Assembly: GCA_037976565.1 (NCBI GenBank)
Contig: CP137669.1
Location: 39,520,912 to 39,584,911 of the forward strand
Direction: 5' to 3'
Origin: Mesocentrotus franciscanus
Taxonomy: Eukaryota; Echinodermata; Echinoidea; Camarodonta; Strongylocentrotidae
DNA length: 64,000 nt
A program made the position numbers and the translations under genes. Below, piece by piece: positions 1-11,654 of this stretch. Position 1 is the stretch's first letter. The number at the start of each line of letters is the position of its first letter. The notes beneath the pieces were generated by a model. That model saw only the letters and a program-made list of their open reading frames with translations. It did no database searches and had not been told where the DNA came from.

Positions 1-197
1 CCATGAAATGGCCTTGGGCGCTATTTGAAATATTTGAAATTTTTTATTATTAAATTTCTCGAAAGCAGAAGTGTTTTAGGGGCTAAATTTTCTAGTGCTT
101 ATAATACATCCACAGGGGCATCCAAATATATCAAAATTTTAAAGAATTACTATCCATCCAATTTTCAAAATTTCCCCAAACTTTGCATTACCTTCAA
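1..197 (+). repeat. TTAA-type TIR element, family P, 5'-truncated by window edge
   Basis: This stretch matches the second half of the complete copy at 61199-61703 over its whole length, including the shared blocks GGCGCTATTTGAAATATTTG, CTCGAAAGCAGAAGTGTT and CACAGGGGCATCCAAATATA. It ends in ACTTTGCATTACCTTCAA, where the complete copy has ACCTTTAA, so the terminal TTAA has decayed to TCAA. The 5' half lies outside the window. A 60-codon frame at 25-207 falls inside the repeat and I do not regard it as a gene. Confidence 0.85.
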
Positions 198-220
198 CCC
201 AGAGTAACCCTATGTCTATA

Positions 221-591
221 GGCCCATTTACATTGCCAATTTTTTTTTGGAAAAACCATTGTTTTTTTAAAACTAAAATTGACACTACTGGAAAAAAAAA
301 CCATTAAAAACTGTTAGAGTTTGATAATTTCGTTTTTCGGTGTGTTAGCACGGAAGTTAAGCAAAGTCACACAACTAAAACCGAAATAATTCACCCATTT
401 TTTAGAGCGAGAATTTACACTGCAAAAACCAGTGGAGTTTCGGCCGGCGTTTCAAAACACTACAACCCAGAGCTAGATTTTTTTAAAGGGTTTTTTGTCT
501 TGTTTATGGGTAGTAGCCTAGCATCTCCCGTCAAAATACCAGAATTTGAGTAAAACCAACGCCTTTAGCTTGCAGTGTAAAAGCAGCTTCT
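221..591 (+). repeat. Non-autonomous TIR element, family H
   Basis: The left end GGCCCATTTACA and the right end GCAGTGTAAAAGCAGCTT are inverted versions of each other (AAGC-GC-TTTACACTGC read from the other strand). The interior shares AGAAAAAACCATAAGAAAC-like, TGTTAGCACGGAAG and CAGTGTAAA blocks with copies at 48000, 52191 and the split copy at 61141/62432. It is about 370 bp and diverged, with no coding capacity. Superfamily is not assigned. Confidence 0.75.
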
Positions 592-609
592 AGGTAAAAC
601 ACAGCACCA

Positions 610-1012
610 TTAAAGATAAAGCCCAGTTCTGGTCATGCAATTGCATTGTGAAAGAAACGTTGTGGAATCGATCAGAAAAGGTTGATCATCTAGCATATAA
701 GTATTGGTGTGTACTGCAACGTTCTGGAATCATCAAAATGATAAGAAATTTGGCCCAGTCTTGGTAAAGTTAAAAGCACTGTACACAGAAAGATGTATAT
801 GGGACTACGCGACCACGTGCGCGATATCTATTTGGTCCCAATAGATATAATAATTTACCAAATATATCAATTAGTAGGCGGTTTCCGACTTTCCGGCAAA
901 ATTTGTATCATCACGTATTAGTCAAAACATATTCTTTCACATGATTGGTAATGAGAGCTTCCATTTCAATTTTTGAGAGAGGGGCGTTTCCAAAACTGGT
1001 CTTTACCTTTAA
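610..1012 (+). repeat. TTAA-type TIR element, family K
   Basis: It is bounded by TTAA at 610-613 and 1009-1012. The left end TTAAAGATAAAGCCCAGTTC pairs with the right end CCAAAACTGGTCTTTACCTTTAA as an inverted repeat of about 22 bp. Further copies lie at 27844-28222 (opposite strand), 31747-32151 and, truncated, 29514-29677. The interior motif CGCGATATCTATTTGGTCCC recurs in the full copies. It is about 400 bp with no transposase, so it is MITE-like. Confidence 0.88.
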
Positions 1013-2235
1013 ACCTCCAAGGTCATCCTTATATTTGCATTTGGGGGGAGTAGGCACCCTGGTTACACTGACAAGCTGGAACTGTTCTGTTCTCGTTTGG
1101 TGAGACCAATGACCTATGTTCTACACATGATTAATGTATTTTAACTAACGCCCTTCTGATTCCAAACAGATAAAATACAAAGTATTGAAATATCTTTAAG
1201 AAATGCCAATTACTGAGCAGAAGATTCTCTAAAATAATGGTTATATCAAAGTTATGTAACTATGTACTACAAACTGAAAGATGTTGTGACTTTTATTATT
1301 ATTAAAAAAAAAAAATTATAATTTGTATTGATCTATTGAACACAAAACATTATTTTTTTACATTTCCTGGACAACGGGACAGCTCACCTCTATTATAATT
1401 TATGTCCTTATCTAGTACATTAATTTTAGCTATGTTCAAATGTTGTTTGTTCATAATCTCATCTACAAAATATTTTCATGATAAAATGTTTGGTTTACAT
1501 CATCAGTCATCAGTCGTTAAAGAAGTGTTTGAACAATCAGCTGAAGGCAAACTCTTCCATGCACAGACATATGTCAGTCTGCATTAACATGAAAGAATGA
1601 TTCAGATTCCATGGAGCATTGGAGATGACCCCATTTATAACAAACAACACACAACATGACATTTTGGTTATTTCTCAACGATTTCTTACAAAGGTACAGG
1701 AATATTTGGGAGGCAAATAATTTCTATACAGCTTCAAGAATGTTTCTTCCACTATTATTCTTAATGTTCTACATAAATCAACCTTTACACAAATTTTAGA
1801 ATGTTTTCTTCCACAATACAAACCCATGACACATGACCAGTACTCTACTTGATCTTAAGTGAAGTTGAAAAAGAAATGTGTAAAGAAGAAATAAAAACGT
1901 TATAAAGTGATCAAATTTAGCATTTTTCTCACTCTGCATGGGTATCAATAAAAATACAATATTGCTGATACTGATGCATTGATTTCAACATCCACAAGAA
2001 AGCAGAATATGTCACAGCATTTTGATAATAGTTCTCGATGCAGCAGAATACTCTTATCCAGGAATATATTATTGTGTGCAGATTTCCAAATGGCATGATA
2101 ATGATGTAATTACGAATTACTGCTAAATGCAATAATCGTAAACCTCAAGGATTTTATATATAACCACCAGTTCCATTTGAATGATAACTGACCTCTAGCT
2201 GTTGAGTGAAAAAAACACAAACAACTCTCAGAAAA
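1013..2235. other. Unannotated AT-rich stretch
   Basis: There is no repeat I can match elsewhere in the window, no convincing ORF and no RNA gene. A run of A at 1303-1315 and short frames of about 60 codons are within chance expectation. Confidence 0.6.
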
Positions 2236-2290
2236 GGAGATAGAAAGAGAGGGAGAAAGAGAGAGAGAGAGAGAATGAGAGGGAGTGAAA
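2236..2290. repeat. (GA)n-rich microsatellite
   Basis: An interrupted purine tract, GAGAGAGAGAGAGAGA with AAAG and GAATG interruptions. One of more than ten polypurine or polypyrimidine tracts in the window. Confidence 0.9.
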
Positions 2291-3057
2291 TATTGTGTTG
2301 GCTGTCCGCAAGAAGACCATTACTGCCATAGAATACTTATTATGTAGCTCTAACAACCTCTTTTGGGGGCAGCGGACAATTTAGTCATCAGATTTATTCC
2401 CAGTTCTTAAATTGCACATGCAAGTCAATAATTACAGGAGTTGGGAGTGCAGAATTCACATCCTGGTGACACAATGCACAAGATATAATTAAACATCTCT
2501 CATTGGCTGATTGTTCTGACCAATGATAACTGAGTGAACATCCAATCTACAGGTGTAATGTGTATAAAAAGATAAAGATGGGCAGGAGAATTGAATGTGA
2601 TCCACAGTATGGGGATTTATAGACAACAACATCTCTTTTCTTCGATATTCTCTCATAAAGTATAGCCTCACATGTTTATTGATTCTCAGATTCTCCTTTT
2701 AATCAAAATAATAAGCTTTAGAACTTATCCATCATACCTATTTAAAGACCTGTCATTTGCAGGTTTTATGACCATTCTCCCCTTTCTTTTTACTTCTCTC
2801 TTTTTTCAGGGTCATAAATCCCTGTCAACAGGTTTCCAAATAATATCAATAAAACATGAGCATATTCATATTTCTTTTTTCTGGTGCAGTCATTAGCCCA
2901 GATAGATTAAGACCCTGGAAGATTATGACAAGCTATGACAAGCTATAGCACTAAACAAAAAGAATAATGGCTATTTGTTTGTTCCACATGTAGAATAAAT
3001 CATAATGACCGACCTGGGCCCTGTATCATACAGACTTGAAAGGTCTTTATATTAAAC

Positions 3058-3176
3058 TTGTTACACTCATCATAACTTATTATTCATACTTTCGCCACTC
3101 CGTTTCTCTTATTTTATTCCCGCTTTCATGCAAATGAAATTATTATAAGGGTTGGATTGCCTTTAAAATTAATCGC
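3058..3176 (-). repeat. Dispersed repeat fragment (TTAAAGGGGAAGTCC-like superfamily)
   Basis: It shares an ordered series of short blocks (CTTATTATT, CTTTCGCCA, GTTTCTCTTATTTT, ATTATAAGGGTTGGATTGCC) with 22785-22905 and 50500-50632. In reverse complement it also weakly resembles the interior of 10193-10310. Only part of the parent element is recognisable. Confidence 0.55.
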
Positions 3177-3186
3177 AACTTTGTAC

Positions 3187-3702
3187 TTAAAGTGACTCAG
3201 TAACATTGTTGAAGGTTGATGAAAAAACTGCGTAATTTTTGTATGAAATGTTACTTATTATATATCTTCTACTGTACTAACCCTCTAGCATGCAAAAAAT
3301 CCTGAAAAGAATTATCAAATCACAAAGATATTTATGGTTTATTTTGAAGGCGTCACTGGTCACCACCTTCTAACAGTAAATTCTCCCAACCATTTTTGAA
3401 TTTTCCCAACCGTTTTTCCATGAAAATAAGAAATAAGACAGGATTTTAAAAATCTTTCAACACTTAAATGTCTGGAATGATATAAAGAGCCAAATAAAAT
3501 TCACCTAAAATGTAATTAAATTGTAATAATATAATGGAGAGAATTAAGGAATCGATCAGATCAGTTTCCCCCAACTTTTAGTGTTAATAATGGTCTGTTT
3601 TCACTCAAACTTTCAGATTATCTTAAATTTTACATCAAGCATTGAAGTCACTACCTTAGCACCATTTTCTCTCATCCGAACAATGTTATCAAGTCTCTTT
3701 AA
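3187..3702 (+). repeat. TTAA-type TIR element, family L
   Basis: It is flanked by TTAA at 3187-3190 and 3699-3702. The left end TTAAAGTGACTCAGTAACAT and the right end ATGTTATCAAGTCTCTTTAA are inverted repeats. A second copy in opposite orientation spans 41344-41888 and shares TAACCCTCTAGCATGCAAAAA-type and CCAACCATTTTTGAATTTTC-type blocks. The 73-codon frame at 3581-3802 runs across the element border and is not a gene. Confidence 0.88.
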
Positions 3703-3776
3703 GAGAGTTGCAATTAAATTCAAGTTGCGATTGATTGGATCAATCGTAACTCTTTATAAGACGAGGCCCAGGGAGG

Positions 3777-5805
3777 ACAGATTAAGTTCTGCTAGACCCT
3801 GACATAACAATCTTGCAATGCTGATATTGAAAAATAAATTTAAAAGAATCATCAAAATGTTACAGATTATAAATAAATACTAGGGCCTACTTGCCATTAG
3901 AGGCTGAGAATGTTCAAGCCATATAACAAGTAATCTTTTAGGTTCAATGAATATTTGGTGTTGGCAGTAGTGCTTTCAGCAAGCCTTCAACAAAATTTAT
4001 ATTTTTCTGGTCGAACAACCAACTTACTGATTGGAGAAATAATACAAATAGACATTTATAGAATTTCTCTTGAAATGGAGTTCCTTTCAGATCTTGAAAG
4101 ATACCACAAAAATATGTATCTAAACCAACCCCAAAATGCTAATGGCCTTAGCAAAAAACAACAACAACAAAACAGCCCCCAAAACAACAACAAAAAAAGT
4201 AAGAGTGGTGTCATCAAACTATATGATTCCATTATGAAAAAACACAATAATTATATATATACATGTATATATGAGAAAGAGCACTTGGCAATAACTATTC
4301 ACATGGTTACACCATTTAAAGGCTATGAATACTGCACTCAAGAATTCAATATCTTCATTTATTGATGCAAGAGGTAAATTATTTTTCAACAATATATTTC
4401 AATGAATATCTAAATCCCAATCCTTTTTCAAGAAAAAATGATAAATCTAAAAGAAAAAAAAATCCTATAGCAAATAACACAAAATCAATGAGTCTTGTCA
4501 TAAAACATAAAAAATACAGAAAGAAGAAGAAAAAATATTGTCAAAATATTTGAACATGGATTACAACACAGCAATAATCTAACTTTATTGTACAGTGGAA
4601 TGCAATAAGAATATTGCTGGCTTGATTATTATAGAGTTTGTTTCTATACAAATCTCAACCTCTTTCTGACAAAATGATGAAGGTACTTGTTTGGAAAATA
4701 ACAAGGTAGAAAAAAAACTGGTTGTTATTTCTTCTGCATGACTTAAACATGTAATCCTTTTTTGACAGCTTTCAGTATTGATCATCAAACCCAATTCTTA
4801 TTTTCTTTTTCCTACTTGTTAAGTTCGGTTGACTGCTCTTCTTATGTGATTGCACTTTTCTTCTTGATGACAGCTTTGTCAAGAATATGTTTGCATCATT
4901 TTCCATTCGGCTGCTGCTGTTGTCGAAATATGCCATGACAATGTGTTTTGTCTGACAAACCAAAGCCTCGACGACTTTAATGTACCGGTAGATTCAAGTC
5001 ATGCAAATAAAGAATGTTATATCCATGATACATGTATATTATCTAAACTTCTTTACTTGAGACATGAACCACTGAAACAGGGTGGCAATGGAAAGAAATA
5101 GGAACTATAGAAAAATAAAACTGGACCAATCCTTGCATTATTTCACAATCAAATTAATCATGCTTTGACTCATAATATCAAATCATCACCTTTTGATTCC
5201 CTTAGTTCAAAATGATCCCTTTGTTCCGCTTATGGATATGACTTCTAGTATGATTTTATTGGAAATGCTGAATGACTCTGATCTGGAATTGGGCAATAAA
5301 CACCCCAGAGATGTACTGACAATAGTAGAATGAATCATAAGGGTGTTGTAAATTACTTCTTCATTATTACTCATAACAAATGTTACGCCCCCGTACGTGA
5401 CACAAACCTGACCATTATTCTTAACAATCTTTTTCTTTCTAGTTCATTAGTTTTGTATTTGGAGGATTAGGTATACTATTTGCAAATGCTATATGAACTG
5501 TAAGGATTTTGTGATTATATAGAGCTTCCCTAAAAAGAATAACAAACCTGATTTCTGATAGCCAGAAGGTCATTTACTCCATATAAAAGGATACGAGTTT
5601 TAAACAGACAGGTACATGTATGAAATAATTTATACTAATCGATCTGATAACATAACAAATTCTCATCTTTTTTCAACTTAAAAGTAGAAATACCTCATGA
5701 TAATGCAAGTCTAAATTCTTAACATTAAAAAAAGAATTCAACAAGAATTATGCAAAAAAAAAAGAAAGAAAAAAAAGCTACAACTCTAGGCAGCTAGGGG
5801 AACAT
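3777..5805. other. Unannotated AT-rich stretch
   Basis: No element is recognised. There is an A-rich (CAA)n-like patch at 4148-4198, which produces the 136-codon frame at 3955-4365. That frame has low-complexity Q/N/K-rich sequence and no recognisable domain, so I do not call it a gene. Confidence 0.6.
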
Positions 5806-5881
5806 TCAAATCTCTCTCTCTCTCTCCCTTTCTCTTCTTTTTGCTCACTTTTTTGTTTAACCCTTTCTCTCTCTCTTTCTA
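5806..5881. repeat. CT-rich tract
   Basis: Interrupted (CT)n with TTT interruptions. A poly(A) run follows at 6004-6026. Confidence 0.85.
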
Positions 5882-6003
5882 CTTGTGTTATCATTAAAGT
5901 ATCATTTATTGAGTAATAATGTAGAATGTGAAATATTGCAATATCAAATCACTTATTATAATATACAGAATTTTTATATTCTGTTTAAAAAAAAAATCAA
6001 ACC

Positions 6004-6026
6004 AAAAAAAAAAAAAAAAAAAAAAA
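6004..6026. repeat. Poly(A) homopolymer
   Basis: About 23 consecutive A residues. No LINE or SINE body is recognisable on either side, so this is not evidently a retroposon tail. Confidence 0.85.
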
Positions 6027-6118
6027 TCATATTTACGCTGCATGTACATGTTATTGTCAATTCCAAGGAGTACAAAATGACATTTCCAGAGAAATTTCAA
6101 TTTTGAAAAAATATTATA

Positions 6119-6421
6119 GACATTTCAATAAATTTAACAAATTAATGATATAACACAATAAACTTATATAAGGTACCTACACAACAGTTGCGTTTCCTAT
6201 CAACCATTCATCAACTTAATAAAATATTGAAATTTAAATAGCTTTGTAACGGAATAGCAATAAAATGACATTCAATGTCATTCCGTAACAAACCATTACA
6301 ATTTCAATATTTCATAAATTTGATGAATGGTTGATTGGAAACCCTAATTTTGTGAAAGTACCTCATATTAGTGAGTGTATCATATCATTAATTTGTAGAT
6401 TCTTTATTAAAATGTCAATAT
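6119..6421. repeat. Foldback palindrome with ~145-bp imperfect arms
   Basis: The left arm 6119-6270 and the right arm 6276-6421 are reverse complements with many matched blocks: CAAATTAATGATAT, TCAACCATTCATCAA, AAATATTGAAATT, TTGTTACGGAATG-like. The centre lies in GACATTCAATGTCATT. Arms differ by scattered substitutions and small indels, as expected of an ageing palindromic MITE. No ORF. A related motif (GGAAATGTCATTCCATAACG) lies just downstream at 6451. Confidence 0.85.
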
Positions 6422-6429
6422 CATTCTTT

Positions 6430-7585
6430 ATTCAAAGTAGAAAATTATCTGGAAATGTCATTCCATAACGCTTAGATTTAATAGAAACACATGAGTGGGT
6501 GCAATAGATCCTGTTTTATGAGAAATTTCCAACCCTGAATTCTGACTATCACACATCTGTGAACATTTAGGTTCTTTTCCATGAATGTTTTCCATTTAAC
6601 AATACTTCAAATGGAATGACTGAACAATCTTGTATCCTGAATTCCTAAATTCCTGATTATATCATGACTGAATTGAAATGATCATGAGTCTTTGAGGTCA
6701 ATTATGTTGCACCCATATCATAATCTTCCTCTTATTGTATTTCATCTTCCTTGGGGAAAGGAAGCGAGGACGAGGGAAGGATTTCTGATCATCTCTTTTG
6801 ATAAGATATTTACCTTCAAAACCTGACTTTTTAGGAGTGTAATTGCAAGGGTGTGTAACATATTCATCATTCTTTTCTCCTTTTTTTTGGAAGCAGATTA
6901 GTATCACTACACCAATAAAGATTATTCTAATAAAGTTACTTATGTTAAAGGTTAGAGTCATGTTCAGGTTTCTATTTTTGTTTCACACTGATAATAATCT
7001 CCCCTGATTGATCTACTAATATCTTATATCAATAATGTCGTTGCTTGGAGCTTTATTAGCTTAGTCAGTTTCTCATTATTTCTTGTTTTGGTCATATTTT
7101 GAGAATCCATATTAATTTCACTTTGTCCATTATGACTCAAGCATTTTTACCCGATGGAGAAGGTCTACATTCTTGAAAAGCCAGATTGGTATTATGGGTA
7201 ATATATAAAAAGATGGAAGTTTTTCTTATTTAATGCATATTCTAAGACTTGTTTAGAACATTTCAGAAAAATTCGAAGTTTTTCTTTTGTAGATGAATCA
7301 GTGATAAATGACATTCTACGATTTTGGTTAAACATGTCACTATATCAGAAAATTTAGTGTATCAAATTGAAAAAACAATACTGAACAATCATATAAATAT
7401 GGTTAAATTCAACTCTCTCTCTCTCTCCATCAAAACATTCTGATGTACTTGTACATTCTCATGCAATTTACAAACGACCAGAAGAAAAAAAATCTTTATA
7501 GCACAGAGTGAGAGGGGGAAAAAACCTTCAAAAAGCTAAAAGACTAAAATCCCACAACATGAGTTCTCACAATATTTACCGGTGA
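6430..7585. other. Unannotated stretch
   Basis: Contains a short (CT)n run at 7411-7426. I see no gene, RNA or repeat shared with the rest of the window. Confidence 0.6.
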
Positions 7586-7589
7586 TTAA

Positions 7590-7805
7590 TCAACTTATGA
7601 AGGAGAGCCAGAGGGGAAAGATGAAAAGGAAAGATGGAAGAGTAAGATAGAAAGATAAAGAAAATGAGAGAGAAAGAAAAGAAGTGAGGGAGAGAGTTAA
7701 CAAGAGGGAAAGAAAGAGAGAGAGAGAGAGAGAGAAGAAGAAGAAGAGGAAGAGGGACAGACAGAAAGAAACCAAAGGTAGAACTAGAGGTAGAGCAAGA
7801 TACAA
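7590..7805. repeat. Purine-rich (GA/GAA)n tract
   Basis: About 200 bp of interrupted AG-rich DNA with a pure (AG)n core near 7712-7734 and (GAA)n after it. The 71-codon minus-strand frame here is a Leu/Ser/Phe low-complexity translation of the repeat. Confidence 0.85.
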
Positions 7806-8935
7806 CGAAAAGGTGATTTGAAAAAAATTACAATAAAAGGTATGATTTATGAATAGAGTTTCTGCGGTTTTTGTAGTGAGAAAATTTCCATAGCAAATCA
7901 GCAGGCGAATCGTGTTTATTGAGAGTCATTGAATCAGAATGAAATGGTGTATGGAATAGTTGAGATGGAATAACACAATAGAACAGATCATTGGCACCCT
8001 GTTTCATCACATCATCTTAAAGGGAAGATCTTGTCTACATAAGATTAAATCAATCAACAAAAGTTTTGAAAATTAGATGTAATAGATCTACATTACAGGA
8101 TAGTTGTGTAAAAAAAAAAAAATTAGTGAGTATTTGAGAGGAAAAGAATATTGGCAGTGAAGCAGAAAGATAAAAGAAGGAGACAAATATTATATATTAA
8201 AGATATGGAAAATAAAGAAAATGGGATAGGAAGGAAAATAATAATAATTTGAAGAATATGGCAGAAATCACAATTTTTCTGTATATCTACTTCTTACAAT
8301 CGTGGATTCTAAATATTTTTTTTCTACTTTTAAAGTAAGAAATGTTACAGGTTACCCCAAAAAAAAAGTTGTAACTTGGTGTGTATTTCTACTTTTGCTA
8401 TCAATAAAGTTCTACAGAAGTGCTGAAAAATCAAGTACAGTGAGTTATAGTTTTAGTTTACAGACCGGAGAGTCTCTTTAAATATTTTTAGCCGACAAAT
8501 TGCTGAGTTCATTCAGGAATGAAATGGAAATAAAGGGTTCACTGCTTTTAAAGTGAATAACCAGCATGAATAGAGCACTGCGACGAACAACGTGTGAGCG
8601 TTATCCATTTCAACTTTTCAAGAAAAAAAAGGGTAGAAATAAACAATATGATAAATTTGTGGTTTCAGAATTGCCTAGTAAGCAAGTGTTTTTTCCGTCA
8701 TATTTCCTTCTTTCCACAGGAAATCAAGAAATGATGATCGCTTCTTCAAGCTTTCAGAGAAGCGGTTGAAGCGGTCTGATGTTTTTACAGCAGGAGCAAT
8801 CACTGTCCATTTACTTTTCACGCTCCTAAGTACAATTGACGCAGAATTGTAGACACTTGTGTGTTTACCATCTACAGCATGCCGGAACAGCGATGCATGT
8901 TTTGAGAATCTTCCTATGGTTTTCTTGTTAGAGGG
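7806..8935. other. Unannotated stretch
   Basis: No repeat shared with other parts of the window and no supported gene. Minus-strand frames reaching from 8.7 to 9.1 kb are extended by the GGAA microsatellite and I do not regard them as coding. Confidence 0.55.
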
Positions 8936-8937
8936 GG

Positions 8938-8989
8938 TGGAAGGAAGGAAAGAAGGAAAGAAGGAAGGAAAGAAGGAAGGAAGGAAGAA
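8938..8989. repeat. (GGAA)n microsatellite
   Basis: Runs of GGAAGGAAAGAAGGAAAGAAG with GGAA/GAAA unit switching. Confidence 0.92.
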
Positions 8990-9204
8990 CAGAGCTGAGA
9001 AAGACCTGCTTTGATCTAGCGACCCTCTTGGACGATGGATTCGTACTATCAGGACACTGATTACTCCTCCAGAGTTGAGGAGTGTGGGAAAAGTTGACAC
9101 GGTCCCCTCTGTTTGCTAGATCACATGAAGAGGCTCCAAGAATGTGAACGTCTACACAAATAGGCATTCCCTACTCAAACAAAAGACTGAAAAGAGAACA
9201 TTAT

Positions 9205-9248
9205 GAGAAAGAGGGAGAGAGAGGGAAAGAGAGAGGGAAAGAGGGAGG

Positions 9249-9280
<32 letters not shown>

Positions 9281-9290
9281 GAAAGAAAAT
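9205..9290. repeat. (GA)n-rich microsatellite
   Basis: Purine tract with GAGAGAGAGAGAGAGAGA cores and GGGA interruptions. Confidence 0.92.
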
Positions 9291-9294
9291 AGAG

Positions 9295-10192
9295 TGCCAA
9301 GAATGTGATCATAACATCAAATTTGCATTTTAAGAGCAAAGTTGAAGAAAGAAAGAGAATACAAATTAAGGATATTTCAAAATCAGCATCACATTTTAAT
9401 TTTTTTTTATCACTCACGGACAAGACAGGAGATGCGATGACTGTGTATCATGTAAAGTTGATTACTACCCCCATAGAAATAAATATATTCATAGTATTGC
9501 AAACTGACCTAATATTCTATGCAAAATTAAATTTTGATTGATGTCTGCCCCCCTTTTTCTCCAAAATAAACAGGATTTGGGGTACTTTGGTGGCAATCAG
9601 GCATTTTTGTAGACCTACCTTCAAAGGAAGTCTGAAGACTGAAGACTGAAAAAACAACTAAACGCAAATGAATTTTACTTTTAAAACTTCATGAAATGAT
9701 CTAACCCCATATCATACATTGCCAATCAAAAACATTTTTTTTCCTTCCTACTTGATCACGACTTCGTTTCTGAATTCCTATAGCTCACTTGTAGAAGTCA
9801 ATACTTACTCACCGTCTGACTGACGAGTGAAGTGTTTATTATGCTTTTATCATCCCCTCCCTCTCCTACCCTGTGTGTACACTCATCTGAGAAACTGACG
9901 GAAATTCAAAAAATGCAAACAAAGCTTTCTCTTCTTTTTCTTTAAAGCAATTTGTCCTCTTTCGTTTCTTTAAAAAAAGAGTTCTTGCAACTTCTTTGGT
10001 ATAATTTGGTGTCATAGGCAAATACAACTACATGTACATAGCAATGTAAATAAGATTATTTATGCTCTATAAATTTTTTATTCTTCTAACATGATTGTTT
10101 CTGAAAAAAAAGTACTGCACCCATTTTTTTCTATTAAAATAGGTACTAAATGTAGCCCTATATGCTCAATATGTAAGGACCCTGCCTGAAAC
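9295..10192. other. Unannotated stretch
   Basis: Includes a small triplication of GAAGACT near 9630-9650. No gene or dispersed repeat recognised. Confidence 0.6.
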
Positions 10193-10310
10193 TTAAAGGG
10201 GAAGTCCACCCTGATATGAAGTTGGTTTTAATAGAAGCAGAAAATGAGAGGAACAGGTCAGTGAAAGTTTGAGCAAATTCTGATTAAAAATAAGAAAGTG
10301 TTGAATTTTT
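10193..10310 (+). repeat. TTAA-type element fragment (TTAAAGGGGAAGTCCACCC end)
   Basis: Begins TTAAAGGGGAAGTCCACCCT and continues with AGAAAATGAGAGGAACAGGT, which in reverse complement resembles the fragments at 22785 and 50500. I cannot find a matching inverted right end downstream, so it is a truncated copy. The TTAAAGG end fits the same class as families K to P. Confidence 0.6.
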
Positions 10311-10897
10311 TAAATTGCGATCATTCAAACACAAATTGATTTGTACATCCCTTGAGAGACCAATGCCAGTAAATGGTGAGAGCAAACAGTGGTATGAACG
10401 GCCTGCCATAGTTAAGTCCAACTTAAAGTCGATCTTAGTCTTTGTGAAACACCCCCCTGTATGGAAAAAAAAAATCTTTTCCGTCATCATCAACAATGAA
10501 GATGAAACGAAAGTTTTATGAAATTTTATGGCATGGTTTGTCTTCACACTGCACATAAGAGTGCTCCAATGTAGACTGATTTAGCATAGACCGGTCCAGG
10601 AAGTGAGTGGGGATGGGGTCTCTTTTTTTTTTTACTATACGCTTTTATTTTCTGAGCGTGACTACTCACCTTTGAGTGTTCAAATGGCGTTTGAAAAATC
10701 AGTGAAAAAATAAAAAAATTGAAAAGTGATTTCTTGAAATGAGATGCAATAGAATAATTCTCTTTTCAAAATATCTCATTATTATAGGCAGAGACGCTAG
10801 TGCATGGTCCTATGATAATGGCAAGAGGATTATGTTAGTGATCAAAGTGGGCGATTGAATAGCACCTGTGATGGGGTCAGAACTAGTTTGCAGGAAC

Positions 10898-11135
10898 AAA
10901 CCCTTAGCAGTGGCTTTGTATAACTGGGTCTGCACCGTGAGCCTTGGCTGAGAGCATAACGCATAGGCTATGTACTTTAGCTGATCTGTGGACAAGGCCA
11001 GAGACCATGGACCAGACTGACAGAGCTAGGCTCTGCTCAAGGCTTTCGGAATTGTGGTCAAGTTTCATATTAGAGTCTGTGCCTGGCTGCCTGCAGACTA
11101 GGTCAGGACAGGGAATCGTCTTTAAATAGTCAAGT
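10898..11135 (+). repeat. Dispersed repeat U, copy 1
   Basis: Shares blocks CTTTAGCTG, AGAGCATA-C-GCATAGG, GGCTAGGCTCTGCTCAAGGC-like and GAATTGTGGT in the same order with 18886-19105. No terminal repeats are seen. The element class is unknown. Short frames inside it are not supported as genes. Confidence 0.75.
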
Positions 11136-11371
11136 TCAATTTTTAAATTGAGTCATTAAGACACAATGAGGGCAATGAACTGAAACCAGTGAAAGAAGAT
11201 AAACGATTTCCTTTCTCTTCTTGTTTTGTTGTGTGCCTTGTAGTGGTAGCGGCTAAGCCTTGATCTCTCTCCCATTACAGTGTCACACCTCATCAGCTTA
11301 GTGATTCTTTACAATCCCTAGATACCTAGACTCTTTCTAGGATGTCTGGATACATCATAAGGAAGTCCATG

Positions 11372-11390
11372 GTGTGTGTGTGTGTGTGTG
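11372..11390. repeat. (GT)n microsatellite
   Basis: About nine GT units. A G-homopolymer run lies at 11637-11654. Confidence 0.9.
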
Positions 11391-11636
11391 GGGCTCCCAA
11401 TGTTACTGGATTAGCATGAGACAGAGGGGGAGGGGCACATTAACACTGCAGTCAAAAGGGTAGACTGAATAGAGGGAAGCATATCTTACAAGCGTCATAA
11501 TAAAGAATGTGTAACTAAATCTCGTGATTACTTTATTTGGTGAAAAAGAGACAAAAGGGAAAATTGAAGCTATTTATCTGAAAAGAATCACCAGTAATAA
11601 GTGCACTTTCTTAACAAATTGATGTGGATGTATTCT

Positions 11637-11654
11637 GGGGAGGGGGGGGGGGGG
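11637..11654. repeat. Poly(G) run
   Basis: GGGG-A-GGGGGGGGGGGGG. On one strand this could form a G-quadruplex; that is inference only. Confidence 0.9.

Larger units (their letters stand above)
3010..3776. repeat. GGGCC-ended palindromic MITE, probably split by two later insertions
   Basis: The left edge CTGGGCCCTGTATCAT and the right edge ATAAGACGAGGCCCAG form an inverted repeat. The right arm contains GATTGATTGGATCAATCGTA, as in the compact copy at 39759-39917 (GATCAATCGTAACTCTTTG next to the right end). Between the edges lie the fragment at 3058-3176 and a complete family L element (3187-3702). I infer a small MITE later interrupted by these two. The left arm is short and diverged, so the nesting is less secure than the nest at 61 kb. 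Confidence 0.5.

Noticed and set aside
3955..4365. 136-codon frame
   Set aside because: The middle is (CAA)n/(AAC)n low complexity and the ends have no recognisable motif; no splice or start context stands out.
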